From NCBI GenBank assembly GCA_902543185.1, contig CACBXB010000008.1, forward strand, positions 1 to 64,000: 64,000 nt of DNA, given 5' to 3'. Under the pieces are notes generated by a model. The model had not been told where the DNA came from. It did not search any database and saw only the letters and a list, made by a program, of their open reading frames with translations. The DNA is from Paracoccaceae bacterium. Lineage in GTDB: Bacteria > Pseudomonadota > Alphaproteobacteria > Rhodobacterales > Rhodobacteraceae. A program made the translations under genes and the position numbers. This document shows positions 1-8,372 of the stretch, in pieces; position 1 is the stretch's first letter, and each line of letters starts with the position of its first letter.

Positions 1-3000
1 ACAGAGACAATGACTGACGCGGATAAAGATGGGAGCTTTTCCAGAACCGAAGTCAGAAACTATGATAAAGATTATAATTTCTTAGGCTCTGAAGAAACAA
101 TCATTGAAAAAGTAGGCAGTGATACGATTAAAATCAAAACTGTTTTTGATGCCAACTATAATATCACAGCTGAGTATGTGGACGATGGCTCTGGTGGCGG
201 GTTTAAAGTTGATGACCCATTTGCCTTGTTCCAGCCAGGTGACTTTGTCATCTCAGAAGCTGATTTGGAATACTACGCAACGAACGTGGAAAACCTTCCA
301 CTTTATGATTTCGATGGAAATGGTGTTGCAGATGCTGTTGAGTCGGATATGAATTCAGACGGTAAGGTTGATCTCGTATACGATTTTGCCAAGCACCTTC
401 TTCAGAGTACTATTTTGTCTGAGAATTCTGATGACGACGCCGTTACTCCTATAATGAATGGATCTACTGTTTTGGGTCTGCAGTTTAGTGGGTCAGCCGA
501 AAATGTATCTGATCATCTTGACGGCCACTATGGAAAGTTTGATCTGACAATGCTCGGTACTTTTGGACTTGTGCAGGGCCGGACCGAAATAAAAGGGCCG
601 GAAGACATGGATGGTGTAATAAGCTCGATTAGTATCACTCATACACCAGCTGGCGGATCAGAAGGAGTTGTAATCGCTACTAATGATGCATTAGCTATTA
701 CTTGGTCGGAATTGATGGATAATATGGGTGGCGCTGACCACGATGACGGTCCAAAAGCTGTAGATGGTTATTATCCCCTCTATCATGACAAACAAGATGC
801 TATTGATGCTTCACCAATTGGTGAAGCCCATCAACACACTGCAAAGGATACTCATGGTGAGTTAATTCTGTGGATGCCAAGTGGAGGAACTGAAGGTACT
901 GACTACTTTCATGGAAACTATTCGGATACGTCTAAAGACGATCCTACGCTCGATATTGTGACAAGTGGCAGCACTACTACACCTGCTGACCCCGTGAATG
1001 GTGACGTGTTTAATGTCTCAGGTAAAGAGTGGGTTCTTGTTGAGGAGAGCAATAATAAGTTTACGCTCATCCCGGTGAAAGACGATTCTGGTAGCCTTGT
1101 TTATGATACCGCTCGCACGACGATGCGAGATCTTGATGAGGCTGGAGTTGACCAGTTCTTAGGTAACCCACCAACTTTCAACGAAAATATCGCCTCTAAT
1201 ACATCTGAGTTTGATGCCATTAAAACAGCTGCTGCACCAAGCGCAGCTGCACCAAACGCTCCTGTGATTAGCACTTCTGATGGAACTGTAACCGCAGCAT
1301 CTCCAACTATATCAGGCACAGCTGATGCCAAAAGTAATATTGAAGTTTTTTCTGGAAGTACTTTAATTGGTTCGACTACTGCGGACGCACAAGGGAATTG
1401 GGATTTAAAACCAACGGCGGCTCTTGGTGTAGGTACCTATTCTATTACAGCCACCTCCTCTTTTTCGGGTAGTTTAGCCTCTCAAGCGTCGAACACCTTG
1501 AGCCTAGAAATTGATTTTGCTGGGTCAGTTGCACACGGGCAAGGTTATCCAGACACTAATAATTCTGACATGAACTGGGGCGATAGTATTGATGTTGCAT
1601 TTAAATACTATTCAATAGATCCTCATGTAAACGGAGCGTTATTAGGGGAGATAGTATATACCCCTGATCCCAGTGTGGTGTTAACAATTTCAGAGCACCC
1701 TAGCGCTTCGGCTGCAGGTCATGCTTGGTTCCGCTTTGACGGTAATAAGGTTTATCTGAAAGATAACTTTTATTACGATACCAAATATGATCATGACGGA
1801 GATGCAGACACTGCCGTTGTGCCCGCACTAAGAGGATTTGGTGACCTTTCCTACCATTCAAATGGTAACGCGCAATATACTCAGGAGGGTGCGCGCGATT
1901 TTATCGCTGACTATGGTGGCACAGTATATGACAGAGATCATAGCAACTTCATTTGGTATGCTACTCAGATATACGCAAATATTGGTGCAGAAATAGGCGG
2001 TGAAAACTGGATACAGGAAACACGAATTGCACTACCCGATTGGACTTCACCGACAACAGGTATTACGGTAACCCCTATTGCATTTGATGGTTACGAAACA
2101 GGGGCAACGATTGCCAATATAACAACTACAAATTTTGATAGCGCCTCTTTTAACCTTAATTATAAGGATTGGGTGTTTGAGATTAAAGACGATACTATCA
2201 AACTTAAAGATACCTGGTACATCAATCCATATAACGATGAAATCCTTAGCACAGATAACAAAGGAACAAGCTTTAACGACACTGATACTTTCACACTGAT
2301 ATCGCTTGATACGGATGATGATATAAATTTAATTCAAGGCGGATTTAAAATTAACGACTTGTTCTCTAAAGTTGAAATTGACGCGATCCCAATTTATGCA
2401 GGCCCACCCGTAGCTGATAAAATAGTCCCAATCGATGTTATCGGGCACGCACGGGTTCAAGACGGTGATGACGTCGCTGCTATCGATGCTGCTGCTGCAA
2501 GTGCAGTAGCGGCTATAATCTCTTCAGCAGGTCTGTCTGGTCCAGTTTCTGAAGGGCATATTTATAAGACTTCAGCGAATAATAATTATTTACTTGCATT
2601 TGAGGGAAGCCCAGGATCGGAAACATACTCTTTAATTCCCGTTGCCCGCAGTGCTGACAATCAACCGTGGCAGCACGACGGTAATAAATCAGTTATTGGT
2701 AATCTGAACCTTGCAGGGGTTACTTCGCAGCTCGGAACAGCTCCAGTAGAGCATCAGGTATTGGGTACCGTCATGCAAAGTGATGGGAAATCCACTCATT
2801 ATGCGAGTGACCAACACTATCATGGGTTAGGTTTGGGTGACGGTAATGATATAATAATCACCTATAGTTTTGTAGGCGAAGACTCAACTCTTTTTGGCCC
2901 AGGGTATAATTATCCGGACCCTACATCGAGTGATAAAATCTGGGAATTTACTAATGATCAAAAGGATGATGTGAGACAAGCACTAGGCGCCTTTTCTGAT

Positions 3001-3993
3001 GTCATAAATGTTCATTTTCACGAGATCAGTGAAACTTCCGATACTGTCGGAACATTTCGCTTCGGAATGACAGATCACGCACTCTTTGGAAATACTAATG
3101 CAGCTGGCTGGGCCTCTGGGCCGGGCGGTGCATCAGGTGGAGATATTTGGATTGCAAATTATAATACCAATGACCCAGATGCCTATGCAGCCGCACATGA
3201 TATGTCACCCGGAACGGTTGGTGCTCTTACGCTTCTCCATGAAATTGGCCATGGCTTAGGTTTAAAACATACTTTTGAGCACCCGGTTGTGGACAGGTCT
3301 CTAGAAAGTAACACATACACGTTGATGTCGTATGAAGCACCATCCGAAGCTTGGTATGGTTCTGGTAATTGGGCGATTTCTTACACACCAATGATATTAG
3401 ATATCGCAGCACTGCAATTTCTTTACGGTGCTCAAACTCATAATGAGACGGATACTGTGTACTCTTATGACGGAATGGATCCTATCGCTGCGGCTATTTG
3501 GGATTCTGGAGGTATAGATGTTTTAGATGTTAGTAATTTTTCAACTGACACAGTGATTAATTTAAATCCGGGCACTTCTTCCACAATTCCATTTAACTAT
3601 GGAAATAGCGTTTGGAAAATGGATGATAATATAGGGATATCCTCTGGTACGATCATCGAAAACGTAAAAACAGGAAGTGGAGACGATTTAATCGTTGGTA
3701 ATGCTGCGAGTAACGAGATTACTACTGGCGCCGGCTCAGATAAAGTCGTTCTCCGTGAAGGAGACGGTGGTACGTTAGCCGATGCGGATAAAATCACTGA
3801 TTTTTCTAATGGAACTGACATGCTTGGTCTTGATGATGGCCTTTTGTATTCAGATCTTACAATCGCTCAGGGTACAGAGGGTAATTCTAGTGACACTATC
3901 ATTTCTGCCGGCGCGGAGTATCTCGCTATCCTAGAGGACTTTGATGCTACAGATTTGGACCAAAATGATTTCGTTGTTGTAGATATAGCTTAA
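1..3993 (+). CDS. Serralysin-like M10 metalloprotease, RTX-type, very large (5' partial)
   Basis: The reading frame is open to position 1, so the true start lies left of the window; numbering below is from the first in-frame ATG at 10. The zinc site HEIGHGLGLKH is at residues 1077-1087 and the Met-turn TLMSYE has Met at 1106, the metzincin/serralysin signature. The catalytic domain spans about 940-1150. A short RTX-like stretch (GSGDDLIVGN, about 1223) and a serralysin-type C-terminus follow, which suggests type I secretion without a cleaved signal. N-terminal to it are EF-hand/dockerin-like loops (residues 3-14; D100, D102, N104, E111), an Ig-like domain (about 415-500), two cadherin-like stretches, and a ~60-residue module present twice (331-388 and 849-914). 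Family serralysins are around 500 residues, so this is a heavily extended, probably surface or extracellular enzyme. The substrate is unknown. Confidence 0.88.
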   Translation, partial: TETMTDADKDGSFSRTEVRNYDKDYNFLGSEETIIEKVGSDTIKIKTVFDANYNITAEYVDDGSGGGFKVDDPFALFQPGDFVISEADLEYYATNVENLPLYDFDGNGVADAVESDMNSDGKVDLVYDFAKHLLQSTILSENSDDDAVTPIMNGSTVLGLQFSGSAENVSDHLDGHYGKFDLTMLGTFGLVQGRTEIKGPEDMDGVISSISITHTPAGGSEGVVIATNDALAITWSELMDNMGGADHDDGPKAVDGYYPLYHDKQDAIDASPIGEAHQHTAKDTHGELILWMPSGGTEGTDYFHGNYSDTSKDDPTLDIVTSGSTTTPADPVNGDVFNVSGKEWVLVEESNNKFTLIPVKDDSGSLVYDTARTTMRDLDEAGVDQFLGNPPTFNENIASNTSEFDAIKTAAAPSAAAPNAPVISTSDGTVTAASPTISGTADAKSNIEVFSGSTLIGSTTADAQGNWDLKPTAALGVGTYSITATSSFSGSLASQASNTLSLEIDFAGSVAHGQGYPDTNNSDMNWGDSIDVAFKYYSIDPHVNGALLGEIVYTPDPSVVLTISEHPSASAAGHAWFRFDGNKVYLKDNFYYDTKYDHDGDADTAVVPALRGFGDLSYHSNGNAQYTQEGARDFIADYGGTVYDRDHSNFIWYATQIYANIGAEIGGENWIQETRIALPDWTSPTTGITVTPIAFDGYETGATIANITTTNFDSASFNLNYKDWVFEIKDDTIKLKDTWYINPYNDEILSTDNKGTSFNDTDTFTLISLDTDDDINLIQGGFKINDLFSKVEIDAIPIYAGPPVADKIVPIDVIGHARVQDGDDVAAIDAAAASAVAAIISSAGLSGPVSEGHIYKTSANNNYLLAFEGSPGSETYSLIPVARSADNQPWQHDGNKSVIGNLNLAGVTSQLGTAPVEHQVLGTVMQSDGKSTHYASDQHYHGLGLGDGNDIIITYSFVGEDSTLFGPGYNYPDPTSSDKIWEFTNDQKDDVRQALGAFSDVINVHFHEISETSDTVGTFRFGMTDHALFGNTNAAGWASGPGGASGGDIWIANYNTNDPDAYAAAHDMSPGTVGALTLLHEIGHGLGLKHTFEHPVVDRSLESNTYTLMSYEAPSEAWYGSGNWAISYTPMILDIAALQFLYGAQTHNETDTVYSYDGMDPIAAAIWDSGGIDVLDVSNFSTDTVINLNPGTSSTIPFNYGNSVWKMDDNIGISSGTIIENVKTGSGDDLIVGNAASNEITTGAGSDKVVLREGDGGTLADADKITDFSNGTDMLGLDDGLLYSDLTIAQGTEGNSSDTIISAGAEYLAILEDFDATDLDQNDFVVVDIA

Positions 3994-4009
3994 TATTTGC
4001 AAACATTTT

Positions 4010-4036
4010 AGCCCCGCCAAAAACGGGGCTACTTCT
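4010..4036 (+). terminator. Rho-independent terminator after the M10 protease gene
   Basis: A perfect 7-bp G+C-rich stem (AGCCCCG at 4010-4016 and CGGGGCT at 4024-4030) encloses a 7-nt loop, CCAAAAA, and is followed by a short T-rich stretch, ACTTCTT. It lies 17 bp after the protease stop codon. The right arm is only 7 nt upstream of the next start codon, so the stem also contains the only G-rich segment near that start. Confidence 0.75.
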
Positions 4037-4037
4037 T

Positions 4038-4811
4038 ATGTCTGGATTTATGATGCTGAGAACTATATCTGTTATTTTTTTCTTAACTATTTCTGCAAAT
4101 ATAGTTGTTGCGCAAAATAATGTGATAATCTCGAAAAATGAAAATAAGTTGTGCATAGCGTCGAATAGCTTGCCAGATCACGAGGTGGGCAAATTCCCAA
4201 ATCGGGGAAACCCACACACAATCAGAGAACAGAATGTAGAGTTTTGTGTTCCTATTAATCCTGTAAAGAATAAAAATTTTAAGTTCATCAAAGGCACTCT
4301 GGGTATTGCCATAAATGGTATCCAGTTTCGCCCTAATACTGCAGGTTATTACGACCCTTCTACAAGAAGTGGACACAGCCGCAATGGTGATAAGCGGTGG
4401 TCTTTGGATATTTTTGGTGCAAAAAATCAACTAGGCTTGGATATAAATAATGGACATGTTGGTCCAAACGGCTTGTATCATTATCATGGAATATCAAAGA
4501 CTTTGATGAGAACTTCTGGAAGCTCATTAATTGGGTACGCGGGGGATGGTTTTGAAATCCATTATGTTGGTAACAAAGTTACTTCTGGATACAAATTAAA
4601 AGCTGGCCATAGGTTTTCTGGGCCTGGCGGAAAACATGATGGTTCCTATAATGAGGATTATTTATATCACCCTGTTCCAGGCGTTTTGGATGAGTGCAAT
4701 GGTGGTGAATTGGATGGAAAATTTGTTTATTTTGTAACTAACACGTATCCCTTTGTTAGTAGATGCCTATGGGGTGACATTTCATCTGGATTTGGAGTTG
4801 ATAGACACTAA
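4038..4811 (+). CDS. YHYH-domain exported protein
   Basis: 257 residues. The N-terminus is a signal peptide: a short polar start, a hydrophobic stretch ISVIFFLTISANIVVA, and a likely cleavage site after A. The tetrad YHYH is at residues 147-150 within GLYHYHG, which is the naming motif of the YHYH family. That family is exported, often near metal-related or surface genes, with no firmly known biochemical role. The flanking VGPNG, GYAGDGFEI and CNGGELDG segments fit the family. ATGs at 4050 and 4053 are alternative starts and would still leave a signal peptide. It follows the protease gene directly, behind a terminator hairpin. The molecular function is unknown. Confidence 0.7.
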   Translation: MSGFMMLRTISVIFFLTISANIVVAQNNVIISKNENKLCIASNSLPDHEVGKFPNRGNPHTIREQNVEFCVPINPVKNKNFKFIKGTLGIAINGIQFRPNTAGYYDPSTRSGHSRNGDKRWSLDIFGAKNQLGLDINNGHVGPNGLYHYHGISKTLMRTSGSSLIGYAGDGFEIHYVGNKVTSGYKLKAGHRFSGPGGKHDGSYNEDYLYHPVPGVLDECNGGELDGKFVYFVTNTYPFVSRCLWGDISSGFGVDRH

Positions 4812-4896
4812 GGTGGGCACAAGGTAACTAATCCATGCCAGCGAGCTAAAAAGCTTATTTCAAAATTCATTCCTTAGCATTTTCCGGTGAAAATAT

Positions 4897-5634
4897 TCAA
4901 TACCTTAAATCGTAGTATGCCCTTCCAATAATCTCCCTGAAATAAAAACTACTATCTCTAAATGCATTTGCTTGAGGCAGAAAATCCATAATATCTATTT
5001 TATTATCTGAAGAGCGAAAATCTACAGCATAGGGGATCACTTTCAGGTTTTGATTTTGAAAAACCTTTTTAGCCCTCGGCATATGAAAAGCGGAAGTTAC
5101 TAAAATAATTTCGCTATTTTTGGGAAGCATTTTGGAAATTTCTTTAGCTTCGTCGTTCGTATTTTGTACAATCTCAGTTAGAAGGATTTTATTTGGGTCT
5201 ATTCCCTGTGATTGTGCAAACTCAACTAAAAATTCACCTTCTGGCACACCTATGCTCCACGGTAATTTCCCTCGCGTAAGAATTAATTTTTGAGCCTTTC
5301 CAATTTTCAAAATGTTAATCCCGGCAAAAATCCTATCAACTGCTTCTGAGAACTCATAGTGAATACCGTTTTTCTGTTTAATTGGCCTTACCATGCCACT
5401 TAAAACAATAACTGTATCTGCACTAACGATTTCATTTGGATTAGTGGGCTGATAACTTCGTTCTAGCAATTCCACCAACTGCCCGGAGACAATAGGTAAT
5501 GAAAGTATAATTAAAATCATCAAGGCAAGCACTGATGGCAGCATTTTTTTTCTAAAAATACCAAAAAACAATAATATAGTTATCAATCCCAGTGGACTAA
5601 TGATAACAGGTAATATTTTGTTGATGTAAATCAT
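4897..5634 (-). CDS. YdcF/ElyC/SanA-like DUF218 membrane protein
   Basis: 245 residues. Two hydrophobic segments near the N-terminus (about 8-27 and 32-50) anchor the protein in the inner membrane. The DUF218 domain follows, with ADTVIVLSG (about 72-80), TNDEAKEI and the hallmark ILVTSAFHMPRA. Members such as E. coli ElyC and SanA affect envelope integrity and peptidoglycan metabolism, but the enzymatic activity is not established. Length and architecture (two TM helices plus DUF218) match the ElyC subgroup. It is transcribed divergently from the methyltransferase gene; I see no clear Shine-Dalgarno sequence before its ATG. Confidence 0.75.
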   Translation of the reverse strand: MIYINKILPVIISPLGLITILLFFGIFRKKMLPSVLALMILIILSLPIVSGQLVELLERSYQPTNPNEIVSADTVIVLSGMVRPIKQKNGIHYEFSEAVDRIFAGINILKIGKAQKLILTRGKLPWSIGVPEGEFLVEFAQSQGIDPNKILLTEIVQNTNDEAKEISKMLPKNSEIILVTSAFHMPRAKKVFQNQNLKVIPYAVDFRSSDNKIDIMDFLPQANAFRDSSFYFREIIGRAYYDLRY

Positions 5635-5732
5635 TAAATTTTACTACTTTATAATTAATAATAAAAATACCTTATTTAAAAAATACTGTATCTTCTAAAC
5701 CAATTAAACAAGTTAGATTATCTGGATCAAAT

Positions 5733-6356
5733 ATGAAAAACAAACCAAGTCTTCAAAACGCATATGACCTAAAATCACCAGATGATAATATTGAGCTCTA
5801 TTCTGTTTGGGCAGAAACTTATGACAATGATTTTGTAGAAGACATGCAGTACAAATTACATTTTGCCGTAGCTGAGGAGTTTGTTTTACATGGAGGTAAT
5901 GGATTAGTATTAGATGTGGGTGCAGGAACGGGAGCTCTTGCTCAAGCACTACTTCAGAGAGGAAATTTTAGTATTGAAGCCACAGATATATCCAAAAAAA
6001 TGTTAGAGGTTGCTGAATCTAAGAATATTTACGATCGCAGCTTTTTGAGTGATTTAACCAAAGAAATTCCAGCCAATAATGATTTCTACGATGGCGTTGT
6101 TAGTTCTGGTACCTTTACACATGGTCATGTTGGACCGAGAGCGATTGATGAGTTAGTTCGTGTAACCAAGCCTGGTGGATTAATAACGATTTCAGTAAAT
6201 GAAAAACATTGGATCGCCTTTGATTTTGCAAGTGAGGTAGAAAAATTAAGTCAGCACACAAGAAACTCCATATTAAAAAAGATATCAATATATGGAGATA
6301 AATCGACCCACGAACATAAAGACGATAAAGCCATTATTCTTACAATAAAAGTCTAA
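5733..6356 (+). CDS. Class I SAM-dependent methyltransferase
   Basis: 207 residues. Motif I is VLDVGAGTGALAQAL (about 60-74), the nucleotide-binding loop of class I methyltransferases. An acidic position follows strand 2 (IEATDIS), and a motif IV-like VVSSGTFTHGHVG and LVRVTKPGGLITISV follow in order. The N-terminal YSVWAETYDNDF is like the METTL27/WBSCR27-type methyltransferases. The substrate cannot be deduced. The gene stands alone between a divergent membrane-protein gene and an ABC transporter gene about 100 bp downstream. Confidence 0.75.
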   Translation: MKNKPSLQNAYDLKSPDDNIELYSVWAETYDNDFVEDMQYKLHFAVAEEFVLHGGNGLVLDVGAGTGALAQALLQRGNFSIEATDISKKMLEVAESKNIYDRSFLSDLTKEIPANNDFYDGVVSSGTFTHGHVGPRAIDELVRVTKPGGLITISVNEKHWIAFDFASEVEKLSQHTRNSILKKISIYGDKSTHEHKDDKAIILTIKV

Positions 6357-6453
6357 GTACGTATTAGCGGGTTTTTTTTTAAGTAAGACCAAAACCTTCT
6401 CTTGACCAAGACACATTCTTTCGTTTTTAACAGGCTGACGGGAGAATTAGCTA

Positions 6454-8247
6454 ATGGCGAGTACTAATGAGGCAGATGGCGATCCACATGACCGTAGAAA
6501 GTCAAAAAGGGTGTCGGCTTTAAAAGAGCTTTGGCCTTTCTTGAGGCCATACAAATTAACGATTTTGATAGCTTTTCTCGCCCTCACTTTAACGGCAGTT
6601 GTTTCACTGATTTTACCTCTGGCGGTTCGAAGAGTTGTTGATGCATTTAGTTCAGGCAACACCATTATTTTAGATCAATATTTTTTGGCTGCTATCGGTA
6701 TTGCAGGACTACTATCGGTTGGTACAGCATTAAGGTATGCGCTCGTTACCAGGCTTGGTGAGCGGGTTGTGACCGACATAAGAAAAGCAGTATTTGGTAG
6801 AGTTATTCATTTAAGCCCACAATTTTTTGAGAAAATAATGACAGGCGAGGTAGTGAGTAGAATAACAACCGACACAACTGTAATTTTATCCGTTATAGGC
6901 TCATCGGTTTCAGTAGCATTAAGGAATATATTTATTTTGATCGGTGGTATGATTTTAATGCTTTTAACGTCGCTAAAGTTAACAAGCTTAGTTTTTCTGA
7001 TTGTTCCAGCCATAATTATTCCAATTCTTGTTCTTGGCCGAAGGCTGCGAACTCTAAGCCGAGAAAACCAGGATTGGATTGCAATAAGTTCAGGAAATGC
7101 TTCAGAGGCTTTAATGGCGGTGCAAACCGTTCAAGCATTCTCTCATGAAAATCTTACAAAAAAATCATTTGATCTGGTTGCCGAAACAAGTTTTAGCTCA
7201 GCCAAGAAAAGAATAACAACACGATCTTTTTTGACCGTGATTGTAATATTCTTGGTTTTTTCAGGAGTAGTAGGGGTTCTTTGGATTGGGGCTCGCGACG
7301 TACGCAATGAACTTATGTCGGTTGGAATGCTTGTGCAGTTTGTAATCTATTCTATCATGGTTGCTGGCGCCGTGGCCGCTCTTTCAGAAATATGGAGTGA
7401 ATTACAAAGGGCAGCGGGAGCTACCGAGCGACTAGTCGAATTGCTTAATATCGAAGATATTGTAAGTGATCCTATAAAGGCTGTTTCACCTCCAAAGAGT
7501 TGGTCGGGTGAAATCACTTTCAGTAACGTAACTTTTGCTTATCCTTCCCGCGCAGATGAAGCTGCTTTATCAAATGTTAATCTTAATATTCAACCTGGTG
7601 AAACCATAGCATTAGTTGGCCTGTCTGGAGCTGGAAAATCAACGTTTATCCAATTGCTACAACGATTTTACGATCCAGATAAAGGCAAAATTTTGTTGGA
7701 TGGCATAGATATAAAAACTATGAATAGATTGGATTTTCGAAAATCTATTGCACTCGTTCCCCAAGATCCTGTTATTTTTGCATCAACTGTTATGGAGAAT
7801 ATACGATTTGGTAACCCAGATTCTAGTGATAAAGAAATATACCAAGCGGCTAGATCGGCTGCGGCACATGAGTTTATAAGTGAGTTACCTCAAGGTTATG
7901 ACACCTATGTTGGTGAAAGAGGAGTTATGCTCTCTGGAGGTCAAAAACAAAGAGTGGCAATAGCTCGAGCAATATTACGAAATGCCCCCGTGCTATTATT
8001 AGATGAAGCCACTAGCGCGTTGGACGCCGAAAATGAAAGGTCAGTTCAAAAAGCTTTCGACCATTTGTCAAAAGGTAGAACAACAATTGTCGTAGCTCAC
8101 CGATTAGCAACTGTAAAAAAAGCCGACAGGATTATAGTTCTCGATAAGGGTAAGATCATGGCACAAGGAAACCATGACAAGCTAATTAGTGAAAAAGGAC
8201 TTTATGCTCGTTTGGCAAGCCTCCAGTTTATTAATGGAATGAACTAG
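6454..8247 (+). CDS. MsbA-like ABC exporter half-transporter (fused TM and ATPase domains)
   Basis: 597 residues. The N-terminal six-helix ABC membrane domain (about 35-320) is fused to a nucleotide-binding domain. Walker A GLSGAGKS is at 389-396, the signature LSGGQ at 493-497, and Walker B VLLLDEAT at 513-520, followed by the H-loop VVAHRLA. The protein forms homo- or heterodimers in the inner membrane; lipids, lipid A precursors or drugs are family substrates. The sequence style is the MsbA-related branch common in alphaproteobacteria rather than canonical MsbA. A strong RBS (GGGAGAA, 6440-6446) precedes the ATG. A second, Atm1-type half-transporter lies at 59297. Confidence 0.85.
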   Translation: MASTNEADGDPHDRRKSKRVSALKELWPFLRPYKLTILIAFLALTLTAVVSLILPLAVRRVVDAFSSGNTIILDQYFLAAIGIAGLLSVGTALRYALVTRLGERVVTDIRKAVFGRVIHLSPQFFEKIMTGEVVSRITTDTTVILSVIGSSVSVALRNIFILIGGMILMLLTSLKLTSLVFLIVPAIIIPILVLGRRLRTLSRENQDWIAISSGNASEALMAVQTVQAFSHENLTKKSFDLVAETSFSSAKKRITTRSFLTVIVIFLVFSGVVGVLWIGARDVRNELMSVGMLVQFVIYSIMVAGAVAALSEIWSELQRAAGATERLVELLNIEDIVSDPIKAVSPPKSWSGEITFSNVTFAYPSRADEAALSNVNLNIQPGETIALVGLSGAGKSTFIQLLQRFYDPDKGKILLDGIDIKTMNRLDFRKSIALVPQDPVIFASTVMENIRFGNPDSSDKEIYQAARSAAAHEFISELPQGYDTYVGERGVMLSGGQKQRVAIARAILRNAPVLLLDEATSALDAENERSVQKAFDHLSKGRTTIVVAHRLATVKKADRIIVLDKGKIMAQGNHDKLISEKGLYARLASLQFINGMN

Positions 8248-8372
8248 AACAGTTAGATATCGTCTGCTTTCCCCTAAGAAATTTATATTTTTATCAAGGT
8301 ACTTGCGTTTGAGATCTAATCGCCGCAAAATGAAAAAAATAAAGTTTTAAAAGGGTGTTAAGGGGAGTAAAA

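Noticed and set aside
4083-4430. 115-codon open frame antisense to the YHYH gene
   Set aside because: It lies wholly inside a gene with signal peptide and family motif; no independent evidence.
6361-6380. Terminator at the T9 run after the methyltransferase gene
   Set aside because: The T-run is clear, but only a 4-bp CTAA/TTAG stem precedes it; too weak to call.
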